From NCBI RefSeq assembly GCF_019399895.1, contig NC_091878.1, positions 3,472,001-3,536,000 on the forward strand: a DNA stretch of 64,000 bases. The letters are read 5' to 3'. Numbering within the stretch: position 1 is the stretch's first letter; each line of letters opens with the position of its first letter. The notes beneath the pieces are model-generated. The model was not told the DNA's origin, ran no database searches, and was given only the letters and a program-made list of their open reading frames with translations. The translations under genes and the position numbers were made by a program. The stretch comes from Cardiocondyla obscurior (lineage: Eukaryota > Arthropoda > Insecta > Hymenoptera > Formicidae). Below are positions 48,003-58,526 of this stretch, piece by piece.

Positions 48003-51000
48003 AAAAGAAAGAATGTATGCAAAGCCGTGCGTGTAGTCTCTCTATGCTTGGATTAATTAAAATATACTTAAATGGCGTACCGTTAATTTTCAACGGCTAA
48101 TTTAATGCCAGCTTGGCCTCAGATTTAATCCAACACACTCGCCGGGAATGCGCGAACAAATGGCTCTCAGACTCGCGGCCATATTCGCGCTCCACAAAGG
48201 GGTCCGGCAATAACAAAAGTTATGACGGGAGTGTGCGATAACAAAAGCATCGCAAACAATAATTAACGAATTGCGCGTGGAAAAGGGGGTGAAATTACTA
48301 AGAAAAGAATTCCAGCGGAAATTGTAAAATCATCTCTCGTTCGCGTGCGATTTTATAAATAACTATCGTCCGCGTAACAAAATTATCGTGTAAAACCTCC
48401 GCCAGCGTGCGTTATCAATGTTTATACGAAATTAATGTCGTTGTTATTATTGTTTGCGCCCGACGGCAACCGTTTGATTTCGATAAAAATGCGACGGTTA
48501 AATATGCTTCTGTCAATGCATCGGGCAGCGTAAGAACTGAGCAAACAGAAATTGCAGTATGATTGGGAACGAATTTATATCCGAACGGGGTTGCGTCGGA
48601 ATAAAGCGATCGTCCCCGGCGTCTGTTCGATTTTCATGGAAATTATAATGGCTCGTCGCCTGTTCCTCCAAAAGTGCCGTACACCGAAATTCCGTGAAAA
48701 TTCGTTTATCGCGAGCGGGCAGACGCGACATGACAAAATTAATCGACGCCATCGACGCACTTTGATGTGGAATTTTAACGCTTTTTGCGCTCGATGTATT
48801 CCCGCTATTTGTTACTCTCCGGTCGGCCCTTCTCCCCTTTTTTTTTTCTTTTTTTTACCGCGCACGCGAACAATTGTTTAATCGTAAAAAGCAAGTCGTT
48901 ACAAATGACAAACTAATTACATCGCTCGGCAAGGGCTTCGTTCTTAAATTGGGGATTATCTCTAGCATATTTATGCGCGATTTCGAATGTTACAATATAT
49001 TAACATTCCTTTATCACGCGCGTTAAATTAACGTCGTAAATATCGTATCAAGCAAAATATCTTTTTCAGTAATTACCGAAAAGTCCGAGAATTATTTACT
49101 TGTACAGGAGACCGAGGGGCCAGAATTGAATTAGGATTGGCTGGCCCAGAGTCGGGCCGGCTAAATTGGTCATCGGGATTGATCCGCGTTGAAAAATGTC
49201 GGGAGGGTCTCATATCTTCGCGTTGCAATTTCAATTTTGCCTTATCTCCGCCGAACCCGACATCAGTCTTCGCGCCTCGTGAATCACGAGAGACGCGGGT
49301 GTGGCTCACGTCACCGCTCGTCGTGTTGATCGAGAGATCGAGGCTGCGAATGCGCCCTCCCTTCCCTCCCCCCTCGCGAGATTGACACTTTATTGCGGTC
49401 GTATATACGAGATTAGGGGAGACGGCATTCCGGCGTTCGCTCGGACTTTCTCTGGGCGTTGCTTCGGCGACGCAGACCGATTCAATATGTGAACTTGTTG
49501 GATTTATCGGATCGCCCTTACCCTCCTCGTGGCTCGTATTTGCGTCACGCTTCTTCTACAAATCGCCGACCCGAGCAAAATGTCGCATTTTGTTTCCCCG
49601 CCGACAAAGAAGCCGCTTGTGCAACACGCTGCGCTGCGGACGAGCGTGCCGATCGCCAACAATCGAATCCAATGTTTCTCAAATCGCGAGACGTACAATG
49701 GGATAGGAATCTTCGCTTTGATATCAGGTTGTCTGAAGAAGCGATGCCCGGGCAGCACAATGCGCTCGCAAAAAGTGTTTGCGATATTTGTTAAAACCCA
49801 AAGAAATATAAATCCGACAAATATTGTCTTTTTTTAATTGAACCAACTATAACATCGTGGCCGCGGACAATTAATATTCTAAATATCTTTAAACCTACAC
49901 CGCAGGAAAATAATTCCATTGAACGAGCGGGTGTTTAAAGCTTTTTTAAAAGGGACCAATTATGACGGGTAGAGAAAAAAAAAAAACAAAAAAAAACAAA
50001 CAATAGAACCAGCAATTAATCACTCTATTTGTCGATTTGCGGAAATTTGCGACGCTGTCTCCGCATTCATGCAGACACGAATTATTAACTTGACGGTAAA
50101 ATATTGTTTCCGAGGAAAAAAAGGAGAGAAAGGAAAAAAAAAAAAAAAAAGTGGTCGAAATGTTTCGGTGCTGTTTTATAGCAGCTATACAGTCCAACAG
50201 GTAGGGATAACTACTATAATCGGCTAACATGGCCGACCAGCACGGGAATCGAAACCGTCGGCGCCGGTGCCGGCCGGAAATCGATTACATCCAACGGTAA
50301 ATAAAATAAATCGACGATTTAAGCGGACGTAACGGCACGCTGCGGACGACATTAAATAGGATGACAGAATGTAGTGTAGGAGTACAGGGCATACACACGT
50401 GCGTCCACGTGTAGCCGAAGCTGCCGTGTCGCGGTGTTTTTCACGGCGCGGTTTTGAGCATTTTTCGCGGGCGTTTTTGTTTCAGTTATGAAAACGCCGT
50501 GCGTGATCGGCGCATTTACCGCGTCTCGTTTCAGCCCCGGCACGGCGCTGTTCATAAAACGCAATATCCGGCTTTACGAGGTGCTCGGCCGCGCTTCTAA
50601 ATAATGATACACACAACTCGCGCTCGCCAGTTGATCATGGCGCCACGTGCCCCGGGAAAAATCCATAAACGTCGCTTTCGCCGGATTACCGGCGGCGCCA
50701 CTTAAATGTCCCGTCGAATCGTTAATTAAATGATACGCGTCGATCGCCGGGGACGAGATCATGGATCACCGATCGATGAATTCCAGTCGGACGCATCGTC
50801 GATCGCCGGCGCGCTAATAAACGCCGCGCCCGAGCGTTCGCGTTTTACGTCAAATTTCAAAGCGCGCAGTTTAATATAAATATACCGGGGAGCCGTGGCA
50901 AGCGGTAATTTATTTTGTGCGGCACAAAACGCGCGGAATAAATCGTCGATATGTAAGTAGGATATCCGCTGATAAAACATCGCTCAAACGCGATAACTAT

Positions 51001-53003
51001 CGAGCGCACGCAAAAAATCTGTCGAAATCTTTATCTTTTTCTTTGCCCACATTTCTCGAGAAATCTTTTCTTCCCCCAAAAATCATCAAAGTTTAATTGT
51101 TTCAATATTTCCTTTTTACGATTCATCAAACGCGAATTTATTCCGCTTTAAAGCGAGGAAAAAAAATTATAACTCGCCATTTTTATCAGTACCTCGAAAC
51201 GTTAAATGAGCGTTAAATTAGCTCGCAATAATAATTAGATAACTGTCGGTATCCTGTAAAAAAAAAAAATCCTTCACGTGTTATTAACGATGTAACGCCG
51301 TAGCGAACAAAAAATAAAAAAAAATAAAAAAAACCCTCGACTATACTCGGCGTTCTCGGTTGAATAATGAGAAACGTCCGAGATGATCCCGCGTACAAAT
51401 TAAAAATAGCCAGATCACGTTTGACGTTGCTTGATCGCGAATTAACGAACTAATTAATGCGTCAAAACTTTTATTTCCGCTCACCGCCGACGGTCCGTTT
51501 ATCGCCGAAATCGCGCGGCTCCGAGGAGAAATCCGTCCCGTCCGCAGTTTCCAATTAAATATCGCCACCAGGGATATCCGAGGTGGCGACAGTTGATCTT
51601 TCCATCTCCGCCCGGCCATCCAACTCCGCAGACGTGTCACTTGCAGAGATCGCGGCAGGTAAACGTGCAAGCGCGACGAGAACCGGCCGAAGCATCGACG
51701 TCGGCGCTATCGATCTAGCGATCGTGTAACCGGCGGGAATCGATAACTAATACGCGCAGTCCGCCACCGGATGTTGCCTTGTTGATAAAGGACCGTCGTG
51801 CGAGCACTGGCGGCATCAAGGACGCCGCGGGAGGGCCGCAGGGCACGTGGCTACCGGCACATAATTGATTGGCATTAGCGCGCCTGATTGCCAGTCGCCC
51901 GCCTCTGAAATCGTCCCACGGGCTGCTTAAATACCGGCCAGCGTCTCCCCGAGCCCCCGGACCGCCGCGTATTTGAGCCCAGTTGCGACAGTAATCAGGC
52001 AATATGCCGCGCGCGATGAAGGAGGGTCGATTGGCGGTTCGGCCTCGTTGACTGTTTTCGTGTAACGTTTGAATAATTCTCGCATATCGGCCCGGCATCG
52101 CGAACAAACGGGTCACCGCTCGTCCTATCTGTATGTGCACGCAGGTGAAATTAAATGAAATTCGACGGTAGCTATCGATTTCCTGCGCTGAAACGCGAAG
52201 CCGGAAGTGAGAGTATACAGAAGCGGCCGTCTCTCGCCGTAAAATAGTCGATATTTTCGGTCACGTTTCATGCGGGTGCTTCTTATCGGAGCACCGCGTC
52301 AACCCCTTTGTTACACCGTGAGAAGAAGACCACCCTATGCCGGTGAGAATTCAAAAGATGAAGATCAATTTCAAGGGTGGGATAAAAAATCCGCGGTAGC
52401 ATTTTATCCTGTTTCCTCGAAAACCACATTTCAATCCACTGAAATTGTTAAATAAATTGAGGCAAAATTGCAAAAGATGAATGAAGCTTAAGCGACGGTT
52501 ACTGAATTAAATCGAAAAATTAATTTTCGTATAAATAATCCGTTATTAAAGATCGCGAATTGAAGATCCGTTGTTCGAGCAAAATTCAGCGCTCGTCAAA
52601 TTTTATTCGCGGCGCTAAGGGAAACGTTTTTAAAATCGGTCCATTGTTATCGAGATTAAGGCTGCGCCGCTAAACTTTAATAGCATCACCGTGTAGTACG
52701 TTCCCCGATAAATTGTTGCGAGACAGCGCGTTAAGAAGTTGCGTTGCGCTCAGCGCACTTCTTCCCCGAGCGAGTATTCGGAAACTTCCCTTACCTGAAG
52801 GCAGTGCCTCCTCGCCAGCCAGCCTATGTGCTGAAGCTGCTGCGGATCCGGAAGTGCCGAGGCCAGTCGTAATGCTTTCAAGGTGAGGGCTGCCAACGCA
52901 GAGTGCAAAGCATTGAACCAGACATTCGCCTCCGTGTTATCAGCGGCTCTCAACCAACATTCGTGGACCCCATCGGGCGAGTGTAGCTCCAGAATACGTC
53001 CCT
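24095..53003 (-). CDS. Syn1: Syntrophin, alpha/beta type (C-terminal 5 exons; 5' end beyond window)
   Basis: Syntrophins are membrane-cortex adaptors that bind dystrophin/dystrobrevin through PH2 plus the syntrophin-unique (SU) domain and bring in channels and signalling enzymes through PDZ. Minus-strand exons 53003-52795, 40246-40023, 25875-25661, 24690-24473 and 24187-24095 join in phase to 318 codons. Residues 1 to about 50 finish the split PH1 ([23 protein letters not shown]). Residues 70-98 are a Ser/Gly-rich linker. PH2 is about 100-205 ([41 protein letters not shown]). The SU domain runs to the end ([42 protein letters not shown]) with TAG at 24095-24097. The ending fits alpha/beta and not gamma syntrophins. 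PDZ and the first half of PH1 are absent and must lie beyond 64000. Confidence 0.95.
24473..24690 (-). CDS. Syn1: syntrophin exon: SU domain
   Basis: Minus-strand acceptor GTGTGTTATAG, donor ATT|GTGAGT. It joins the previous exon through a split Arg codon and encodes [20 protein letters not shown], then a Gly/Thr/Pro-rich insert (about 20 residues), then [20 protein letters not shown] and FGGEDGEI. Confidence 0.96.
25661..25875 (-). CDS. Syn1: syntrophin exon: PH2 second half
   Basis: Minus-strand acceptor GGAATGATTTCAG, donor C|GTAAGT. It encodes [12 protein letters not shown], a run of six Ser from an AGC-type repeat, then [20 protein letters not shown] and [20 protein letters not shown]. 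The trailing W....VQGCHAAA helix matches vertebrate syntrophin PH2. Confidence 0.96.
30055..30123 (+). ncRNA. Pre-miRNA-like hairpin (candidate)
   Basis: The 15-base arm CCAGGCAAAGACGGT (30055-30069) pairs with ACCGTCTTTGTCTGG (30109-30123) along its full length, with one G-U pair in RNA. The 39-base loop can pair further (CTTC with GAAG next to the stem, CGAT with ATCG near the tip). AT-rich flanks extend partial pairing outward. Size and shape suit an insect microRNA precursor, but I recognise no known seed. It could instead be a transposon relic. Confidence 0.3.
30185..30431 (+). promoter_or_regulatory. GC-rich promoter-like block
   Basis: The block is dense in CpG, GAGCG/GAGAG-type and CCCACTCC motifs within AT-rich intronic DNA, and directly precedes spliced exon candidates on the same strand. 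A weak donor (CCAAAA|GTAATT at 30353/30354) and a strong acceptor (CTTTTTGTTACAG ending 30431) would define a 78 bp mini-intron in the 5' leader. No TATA box is obvious. Confidence 0.4.
30432..30758 (+). ncRNA. Candidate 5' exon of unknown + strand transcript
   Basis: Bounded by acceptor TTTTTGTTACAG and donor TTAG|GTAATT, and GC-rich. It contains two short ATG frames: 30600-30629 (nine residues) and 30684-30758 (24 residues, Arg/Ser-rich, starting [11 protein letters not shown]). The stop TAG of the second is the last triplet of the exon. No long frame with an ATG crosses the exon, so it looks like a 5' leader with uORFs or part of a non-coding RNA. It lies antisense inside the 14.1 kb syntrophin intron. 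Confidence 0.4.
30877..30920 (+). ncRNA. Candidate second exon (44 nt) of the + strand transcript
   Basis: Clear acceptor TCATTTTATGTTACAG and clear donor TCG|GTAAGT only 44 bases apart, 118 bases after the preceding donor. It holds ATG CAG ATC G just before the donor, so a coding sequence could begin here and continue in an exon I cannot identify. Confidence 0.45.
31446..31460 (+). other. G-quadruplex motif
   Basis: Four G3 runs separated by single A loops (GGGAGGGAGGGAGGG), about 0.5 kb downstream of the + strand exon candidates. Confidence 0.75.
34493..34514 (-). other. G-quadruplex motif (minus strand)
   Basis: The + strand shows four C runs of three to five bases with loops of 1, 1 and 4, so the minus strand, which is the syntrophin sense strand, carries the G-rich motif. 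Confidence 0.65.
35030..35065. repeat. CT microsatellite
   Basis: (CT)n interrupted once by GTTT. Confidence 0.9.
37370..37393. repeat. CT microsatellite
   Basis: Perfect (CT)12 tract in intronic DNA. Confidence 0.9.
40023..40246 (-). CDS. Syn1: syntrophin exon: linker and PH2 first half
   Basis: Minus-strand acceptor TTGGTATTTGCAG, donor CG|GTAAGT. It begins with a Ser/Gly-rich linker ([18 protein letters not shown]), then [20 protein letters not shown] and [20 protein letters not shown]. It lies between introns of 14.1 and 12.5 kb. Confidence 0.96.
46471..46542. repeat. AG microsatellite, 36 perfect units
   Basis: 72 bp of uninterrupted AG, preceded by the impure tract AGAGAGAGGA. It creates artificial Arg/Glu and Ser/Leu frames. 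Confidence 0.97.
47283..47306 (+). other. G-quadruplex motif
   Basis: Four GGG runs separated by loops of 2, 4 and 6 bases. Confidence 0.6.
47969..47998. repeat. GA microsatellite
   Basis: (GA)15 flanked on both sides by A-rich AAAGAAA sequence. Confidence 0.92.
49355..49373 (-). other. G-quadruplex motif (minus strand)
   Basis: Four C runs on + with loops of 1, 2 and 1 base give a compact G-quadruplex motif on the minus (syntrophin sense) strand. Confidence 0.7.
52795..53003 (-). CDS. Syn1: syntrophin exon: PH1 second half
   Basis: Minus-strand acceptor TTTCTGTCGCAG, donor CAG|GTAAGG. It starts with two bases that would complete Glu if the upstream exon ends in G, giving the [12 protein letters not shown] motif of syntrophins. 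It then encodes [20 protein letters not shown] and [19 protein letters not shown]. Confidence 0.96.
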
Positions 53004-56000
53004 CTGCGACAGAAAGCGAAAAAAAAACCTGAAGTGATATTCCACAAAATTGTTACACCTTAACGTTCTAAAGCCGCAAAGTAAACAGCCGTTGCATCTC
53101 CAATGCAGTTCTCCATTTCCGGAAAGCTGTTATCACACAGATAAAAATACAGACACACTTCCGATACGATTTTACGCTTCGCTACTTTATTTCTATTAGA
53201 TAAGTGTATTTTTACAATTTCAAACGACGAGCTTAATTTCTAGAATTGACATATTTATCGATAGATTAAACGTCGACATTTATTTAGGAAAAACGTGGAA
53301 ATTTGTGAAAGTAATTCAATTTGCGATTCCATTCCTGAAAATCTATTTAACAATTTCGTCGTGCCGAAATGCTTCCCCCCCCCCCTCCTTTTCCGTTTTT
53401 TCTTTTTTTCCACGAGAGTCGAGTTCTGCGGGAGTTATACGTGGCAAAGGCGAGACGAGCGACGCCACCAGAATTGAACTTGCCCGGCGTCGTTTCTAGT
53501 AGCGACCTTATAAACCTCCCTCTCTTTTCGTTAACACGAAAACTTTAATACTTCTGACATAAATCGCGCGAGATCGGTCACGAAGGCCCTCCCGGAATAA
53601 GTTTATAATCGGAATATCGCCGGCTCTGGAGATTGTCTCGCTTCTCGACGTCCCACATAATTCGTCTACATGCACCGCAGGCCTGAAGAACTTTGCAATT
53701 TCCTGTTTGGCTAGTTTCTAGATTTATTATGCTAATACTAGACTTGTTTTTCAACGCCAATAACCACACCACGGCAACTATATACGAGCCCTTTATCGAT
53801 CCGCAAAACACGCTGCGAGCTTAAAACTTTTGGTATTTCGGATTTATCAATTAACCCGGAATTTTCAATTTCAAGAATATCCCGCAACTAAGTGAATAAT
53901 TATTAATAATCCCTGAATTTTTTTTCACACTGATAATCTTCAAATTATTAACAGTTTTATGAAGAAAATTGTAAATACAAATTTAATAATCGCATATAGA
54001 ACGTTATAACGATAATTTTTACGCTTCTTTTTCTTACGAGCACGTTCGATAAGCGTTCTCGCGAGTTGAAACTGCAATCACTTTTTTTTTTTCTTTATAT
54101 ATATAACACGACAGCTTTATATTCATGTCGAACTCATCGGCATTTTGCGCGAAAAGGTACCTCAACTTGCTCTTTTTTTTTTTTTTCTCTCGATTCTGTG
54201 TACGCATTCTAATCGGCCTCTATCGAGAAACGGCGCGGAAAGTTCCGAAAGCAGCAAACTCGCGCTACGTGTGCGGAAAGGCGCGGCGGCCGTAAGAAAA
54301 TATTGAATTTCCGATCAAAAGGAAATTACGCTCGAGTTAAAAGCCCCTTTATGTCACTCCCCGTCTACCCCGGCGTTTCCCGCCTAAAAAGAGGCAAGCG
54401 AGACGAGCAGCAGCCCGAAAGGGGACAGAAACATCGGGAAACGTAGCGTGATGTCGAAATGATAGGATCACGTGATTAATGCCCTCTCTCATCTATTTTA
54501 TTGTAAAACGGGAGTTTAATCGATCAAGTGCACTCCGTTTAATCCCGCGGCGGAAAGCAGGAAATTGGTGTATCATAAGTTACAGCGTTACAGCCAGATA
54601 TTGAATCATGTGCCGCATGACGAGCCCGCGACTCGACATTCCGCAACTTTGCACTCGTAGCAGAAGTAGGAAACGATTAAACTGCTTCCGCGATAGTTTT
54701 CCCGCCGGCTCCGTCGGCGAAATTAAAAATCTCGATTAGCGTCGACGTAGAATCGCACGATCCTCGCATTACATCGCGGCGTTTAAAAAGATACCTGTTG
54801 CTACTAGACAAAAGAGCGTTATTTATAACAAACGAGGCCGCGGCGAAGCTTACCGCCCGTACTTGACGTCGGCTCGCGCTCAAGTGTAAATGAAACCCAC
54901 GAAAAAAAAAAAAAAAAAAAAAAGCGGGGGCGACCATGAAAATAATTCCGGATACGCGATATCACCCTCGAGCGATAGATGGCCGCTTTTTCGGAAGCGC
55001 AACCGGCGCCGTGGAATTGTGCGAGCGAGCGCCTTGCCAAAAGCCGTTCCACCGTAATTTCATATCCCGCGTATAGAAATGCGAGGAGTGCCGCGTGTAC
55101 ATGCAATATAAAGTGGCATATCTTCAGGTTGTTTCGTAAAAGATATAGAAAAGTTGCCGGGTTTTTCTTCATCCTATCTGAAAGTTATACGTCACGTGAT
55201 TTTGAGAGAGCAAAATAGGAGGGAACAAAATGTTTCTCCTAGGACGGGCATTTCCATATCTCTTAGATCCTTGTCGAGTCGTCGATGCAAATGTTCACAT
55301 TCTGAAAGACACTCTTCTCTTTTATGAATAATTCAGCGCCAGCGAAATTAACGCGGCTATTTGTCAATCGTAAAACGTGCCTTAGCGCCGCGGTTTTTCG
55401 CATGTCGCCGCGAGAAAGAATTCCTTTTTCCTCCGCGAGTAGTGCGTGCCTTCTCGCCAGAATGCACACTCGTAAAATGTACGGAAAATTGCTTGATTTG
55501 CGTCAATGGCGATGCGAAAGGACCGTTACGCTCGTTAGACGCTCAAAGGAGAAAATGCCGTATGCAAGAGAAAAGAATGCAACGTTAGTCGTAATCAGAT
55601 AAACACTTGGCGTTTTGAAAGCGAAGTGTAATTAAACTCAGAAACCAAAATTAAATTTTAAAATATTTTATTAAATTTATTTTACTAAAATTAAACGAAA
55701 GAAAAAAAAATTAATAATAAATAAATTCGAGCATTATTCGCGCATCGTTTGCATTTTATTTTAATTCTTATCAGTTTCTTTATTGTTAAAAAAAATATAC
55801 TTTGTCTTCTTTATATAAAGTTCTAATATATACAACGGATTTTCACCGGCACGCTTGTACGGTTTCGTGCCGGAAGGGTCCTTTCCGCAAGACGAACGAT
55901 GCTTCTCGTCGGCGAACAAGATTGCCAAGATCCGCGAAAAATCTGCGAGGGCCTGATTCGCTCTAAAGAGCGGAAGGACGAGGGTGGCGTTTGGGTAATA

Positions 56001-58495
56001 AAATGTCGAAGCGACAAAGGCGGCGAAAGGACGAAGCGCCAACGGCTGAGAAAGACGAGATGCTCACAGTTCCGCGCGCGACGGTGGCTCAAAGGAAATC
56101 GAAATGCGCTCGCGTCATTTCGTTACCTCGCTTTCTACCCCCTTCCCCCTTTCTCTCGCCCTCCGCCCTCACGTCTTTTCCCGTAGAAGTGCGATTTCCC
56201 TTGAACGTAATTTTCCGGACATTCGATCGACCGGATTTCGCTTTCGTTTCTTGTTTTGCGCTTCGTATGCTTCCGCGAGTTCTCCAATTTGCTTGTCAAG
56301 TCCTGAACATATGAGCGGGATGAAAAGAGGAACGAAGACGGGGGCAATTCTCCGGAAAAACTTTCGTTTTATCATCGCGCAGCAACCCATGTTTTCCCTT
56401 CAATTTTTCCTCCGTTTTCAAAACGCGTCGAGTGTGTTTCAATACATTTTTTTTATTATTTTTTTTTTATTTAATTCAAACTCCAAACGCCTTTTGGAGA
56501 TTTTTTTTTTTTTCTTAAAGCTTCCCTTGAAGTAAATGGAGGTTTTGCAGTTCATTTAATATTACTCAGTTTTTCAATTAGCTAATTGCACTTTTACAAA
56601 GTTTGCCAGACGGTGGGCCGAGCGAGAAACTGACGCGAGCGATAATGCATGTTGACGCATGGTTTATTACCGTTCATTTGATTTCACGCGGCGTTAATAA
56701 CCGTGCCGCTTATATAACATCATAATGTCATCACGTGATACAAAGTAATATACGCAACCGTGCCTAGTTACATTCTATAACGTTCAATCAACGGAATCCT
56801 ACGTACTTATTAACGGCATTATCCCGGAGCAGCACGTACCTATTAATTATATTACCGGAGCAAATAATCATCAGCGCGATGCAAGTCTGCATCGTAACAC
56901 CCATTAATGTTACAGACTTAACGTGCGACTAATCATTTCGCGTAATCGATTACGTATGAGTCACTTTCGCAAAAAAAATAAAAATAAAAAAAGGAAAGGA
57001 AAAAATATATTAAATTCCAAAAACCGCAAAAGTTAAATAAAACTTTTACATTTATTTCTGATAATCGTCATTACAATAAATAAATTTCGTTTAAAAAAAT
57101 GTATAAATAATGAAAATAAATCAATAAATTTAATAAACTGAATAAAAAATTAATATACTTAATAAAAAATAAATAAAAATAAATTTAAATATTTCGTTGA
57201 TTATATTTTCCCATTAAATAAAATCTCCCCTCGGTCTCATATTTAATGCGTAAAACCTTATTTTACACTTTCAAGCGTATCGTCAAAAATTTACTGATCC
57301 GAGTTCTGCAGAGATACAACTCTCTGCTCGCTTTAGTTAGAGCGTCGGGAGCTTCGGTTATTCTCAGAAGGGAAAAGGACGTCCATCGCTTTAAAGTTTG
57401 ATGGGCCATCCGGCGACAGGACGCTCCCGACGTCGCTAACAACAACGACAAAAATGGCACACTCCGGCATACTGTTCCGGGTCTCTTTATGCGTGTTTAA
57501 TGCATTTTTGAAGGTTGAAATATCATAAAGACGAGCCTGTAATAAACTGTATGACGACGGCACGAACTCGCCTCTCCCGATAACCACCCTCGTCCGTCGT
57601 TCGCTTTCTCAGCGTCTCTCGCGTCGCGTGCTTCAATGTCTACGTGCGAAGGAGGGTGGCTCGAAGACAAGGGGGGTGGCCGCGCGGGGTGGCTACGGGG
57701 AAACGCCTGGTAGCTGCATTATAAAGGAAAGTACCCCGAAAGGGGGTTTTCAAGAGGGTGAGCGAGATGTTAACAGCCAGACAGCATTGTCGTCAAACCG
57801 CGTCCGCGTTTTCTAATCAGAGCCACTCGTTCCCTCGTGGGCTTCTCTCTAGCTGATCCTCCATGAGATCCGGGAAAAAGCAATCAAAAATATTAAAATG
57901 TTTCGACAGTGCTCTTATTATATTTCTCAAAAAAAAAAGGAAAAAAAAAATTAATAAATGATATATGCACCTAAATTAATTTATCGCAACAACCGCAGCT
58001 CCTGACGATCCGTGATAAATAAATGCTACTTAATCGCATCAATTATTTAATTAATTACGTACACGAGGCGTACGAGTACAAGCCATTCGCTTTAAAGTAA
58101 TTCACCCTCCGCTACGACAAAATGCTTTCAAAATTTCAGCGGAGGCCTTGTGTCTGCAGTGTAAACGGCGCGAGATCCTATAACGTGAATCAAGCCTAAG
58201 ATCTTTACATCTTAACGCGTCCTCGCGTCGCAAACTATTTCCCCAGCGCGATTATTCATTAAGAGAGACAACGGCGGCGTATTACACCGCCATGTAATGC
58301 CGGAACGACACGACGGGAGCGAGTTACAGCGCGAATCCAGCCACGATGTCGGCACCGGCTGGCGTTTCCTTCCCTCACGGTTGAAGGGCCGCGCTGATGC
58401 AATGGCGGCTTCTTCGAGGGGAGGAAACTGCGTCAGACAAGCTACACACGATTCTTCATGCCGTTTGCATTTAGGACGACGCAAACGGTCCCGAA

Positions 58496-58526
58496 ACGAC
58501 GACGACGACGACGACGGCGACGACGA
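58496..58526. repeat. ACG trinucleotide repeat
   Basis: Seven perfect ACG units, then degenerate copies ending in GATGAT. It gives an Asp run on one frame, but no gene model supports coding. Confidence 0.9.

Larger units (their letters stand above)
40247..52794 (-). other. Syntrophin intron, 12.5 kb
   Basis: No exon can be supported. Visible content is a 14 bp palindrome (43954-43967), a 72 bp perfect AG repeat (46471-46542), a GA repeat (47969-47998), G-quadruplex motifs (47283-47306 on +, 49355-49373 on -), and several GC-rich blocks whose long frames (for example 42528-43124 and 51715-52140) show no domain pattern. Confidence 0.6.

Noticed and set aside
51715..52140. 141-codon minus-strand frame in the syntrophin sense direction
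   Set aside because: No syntrophin or other domain signature and no splice sites at its edges. The block is GC-rich, which lengthens chance frames.
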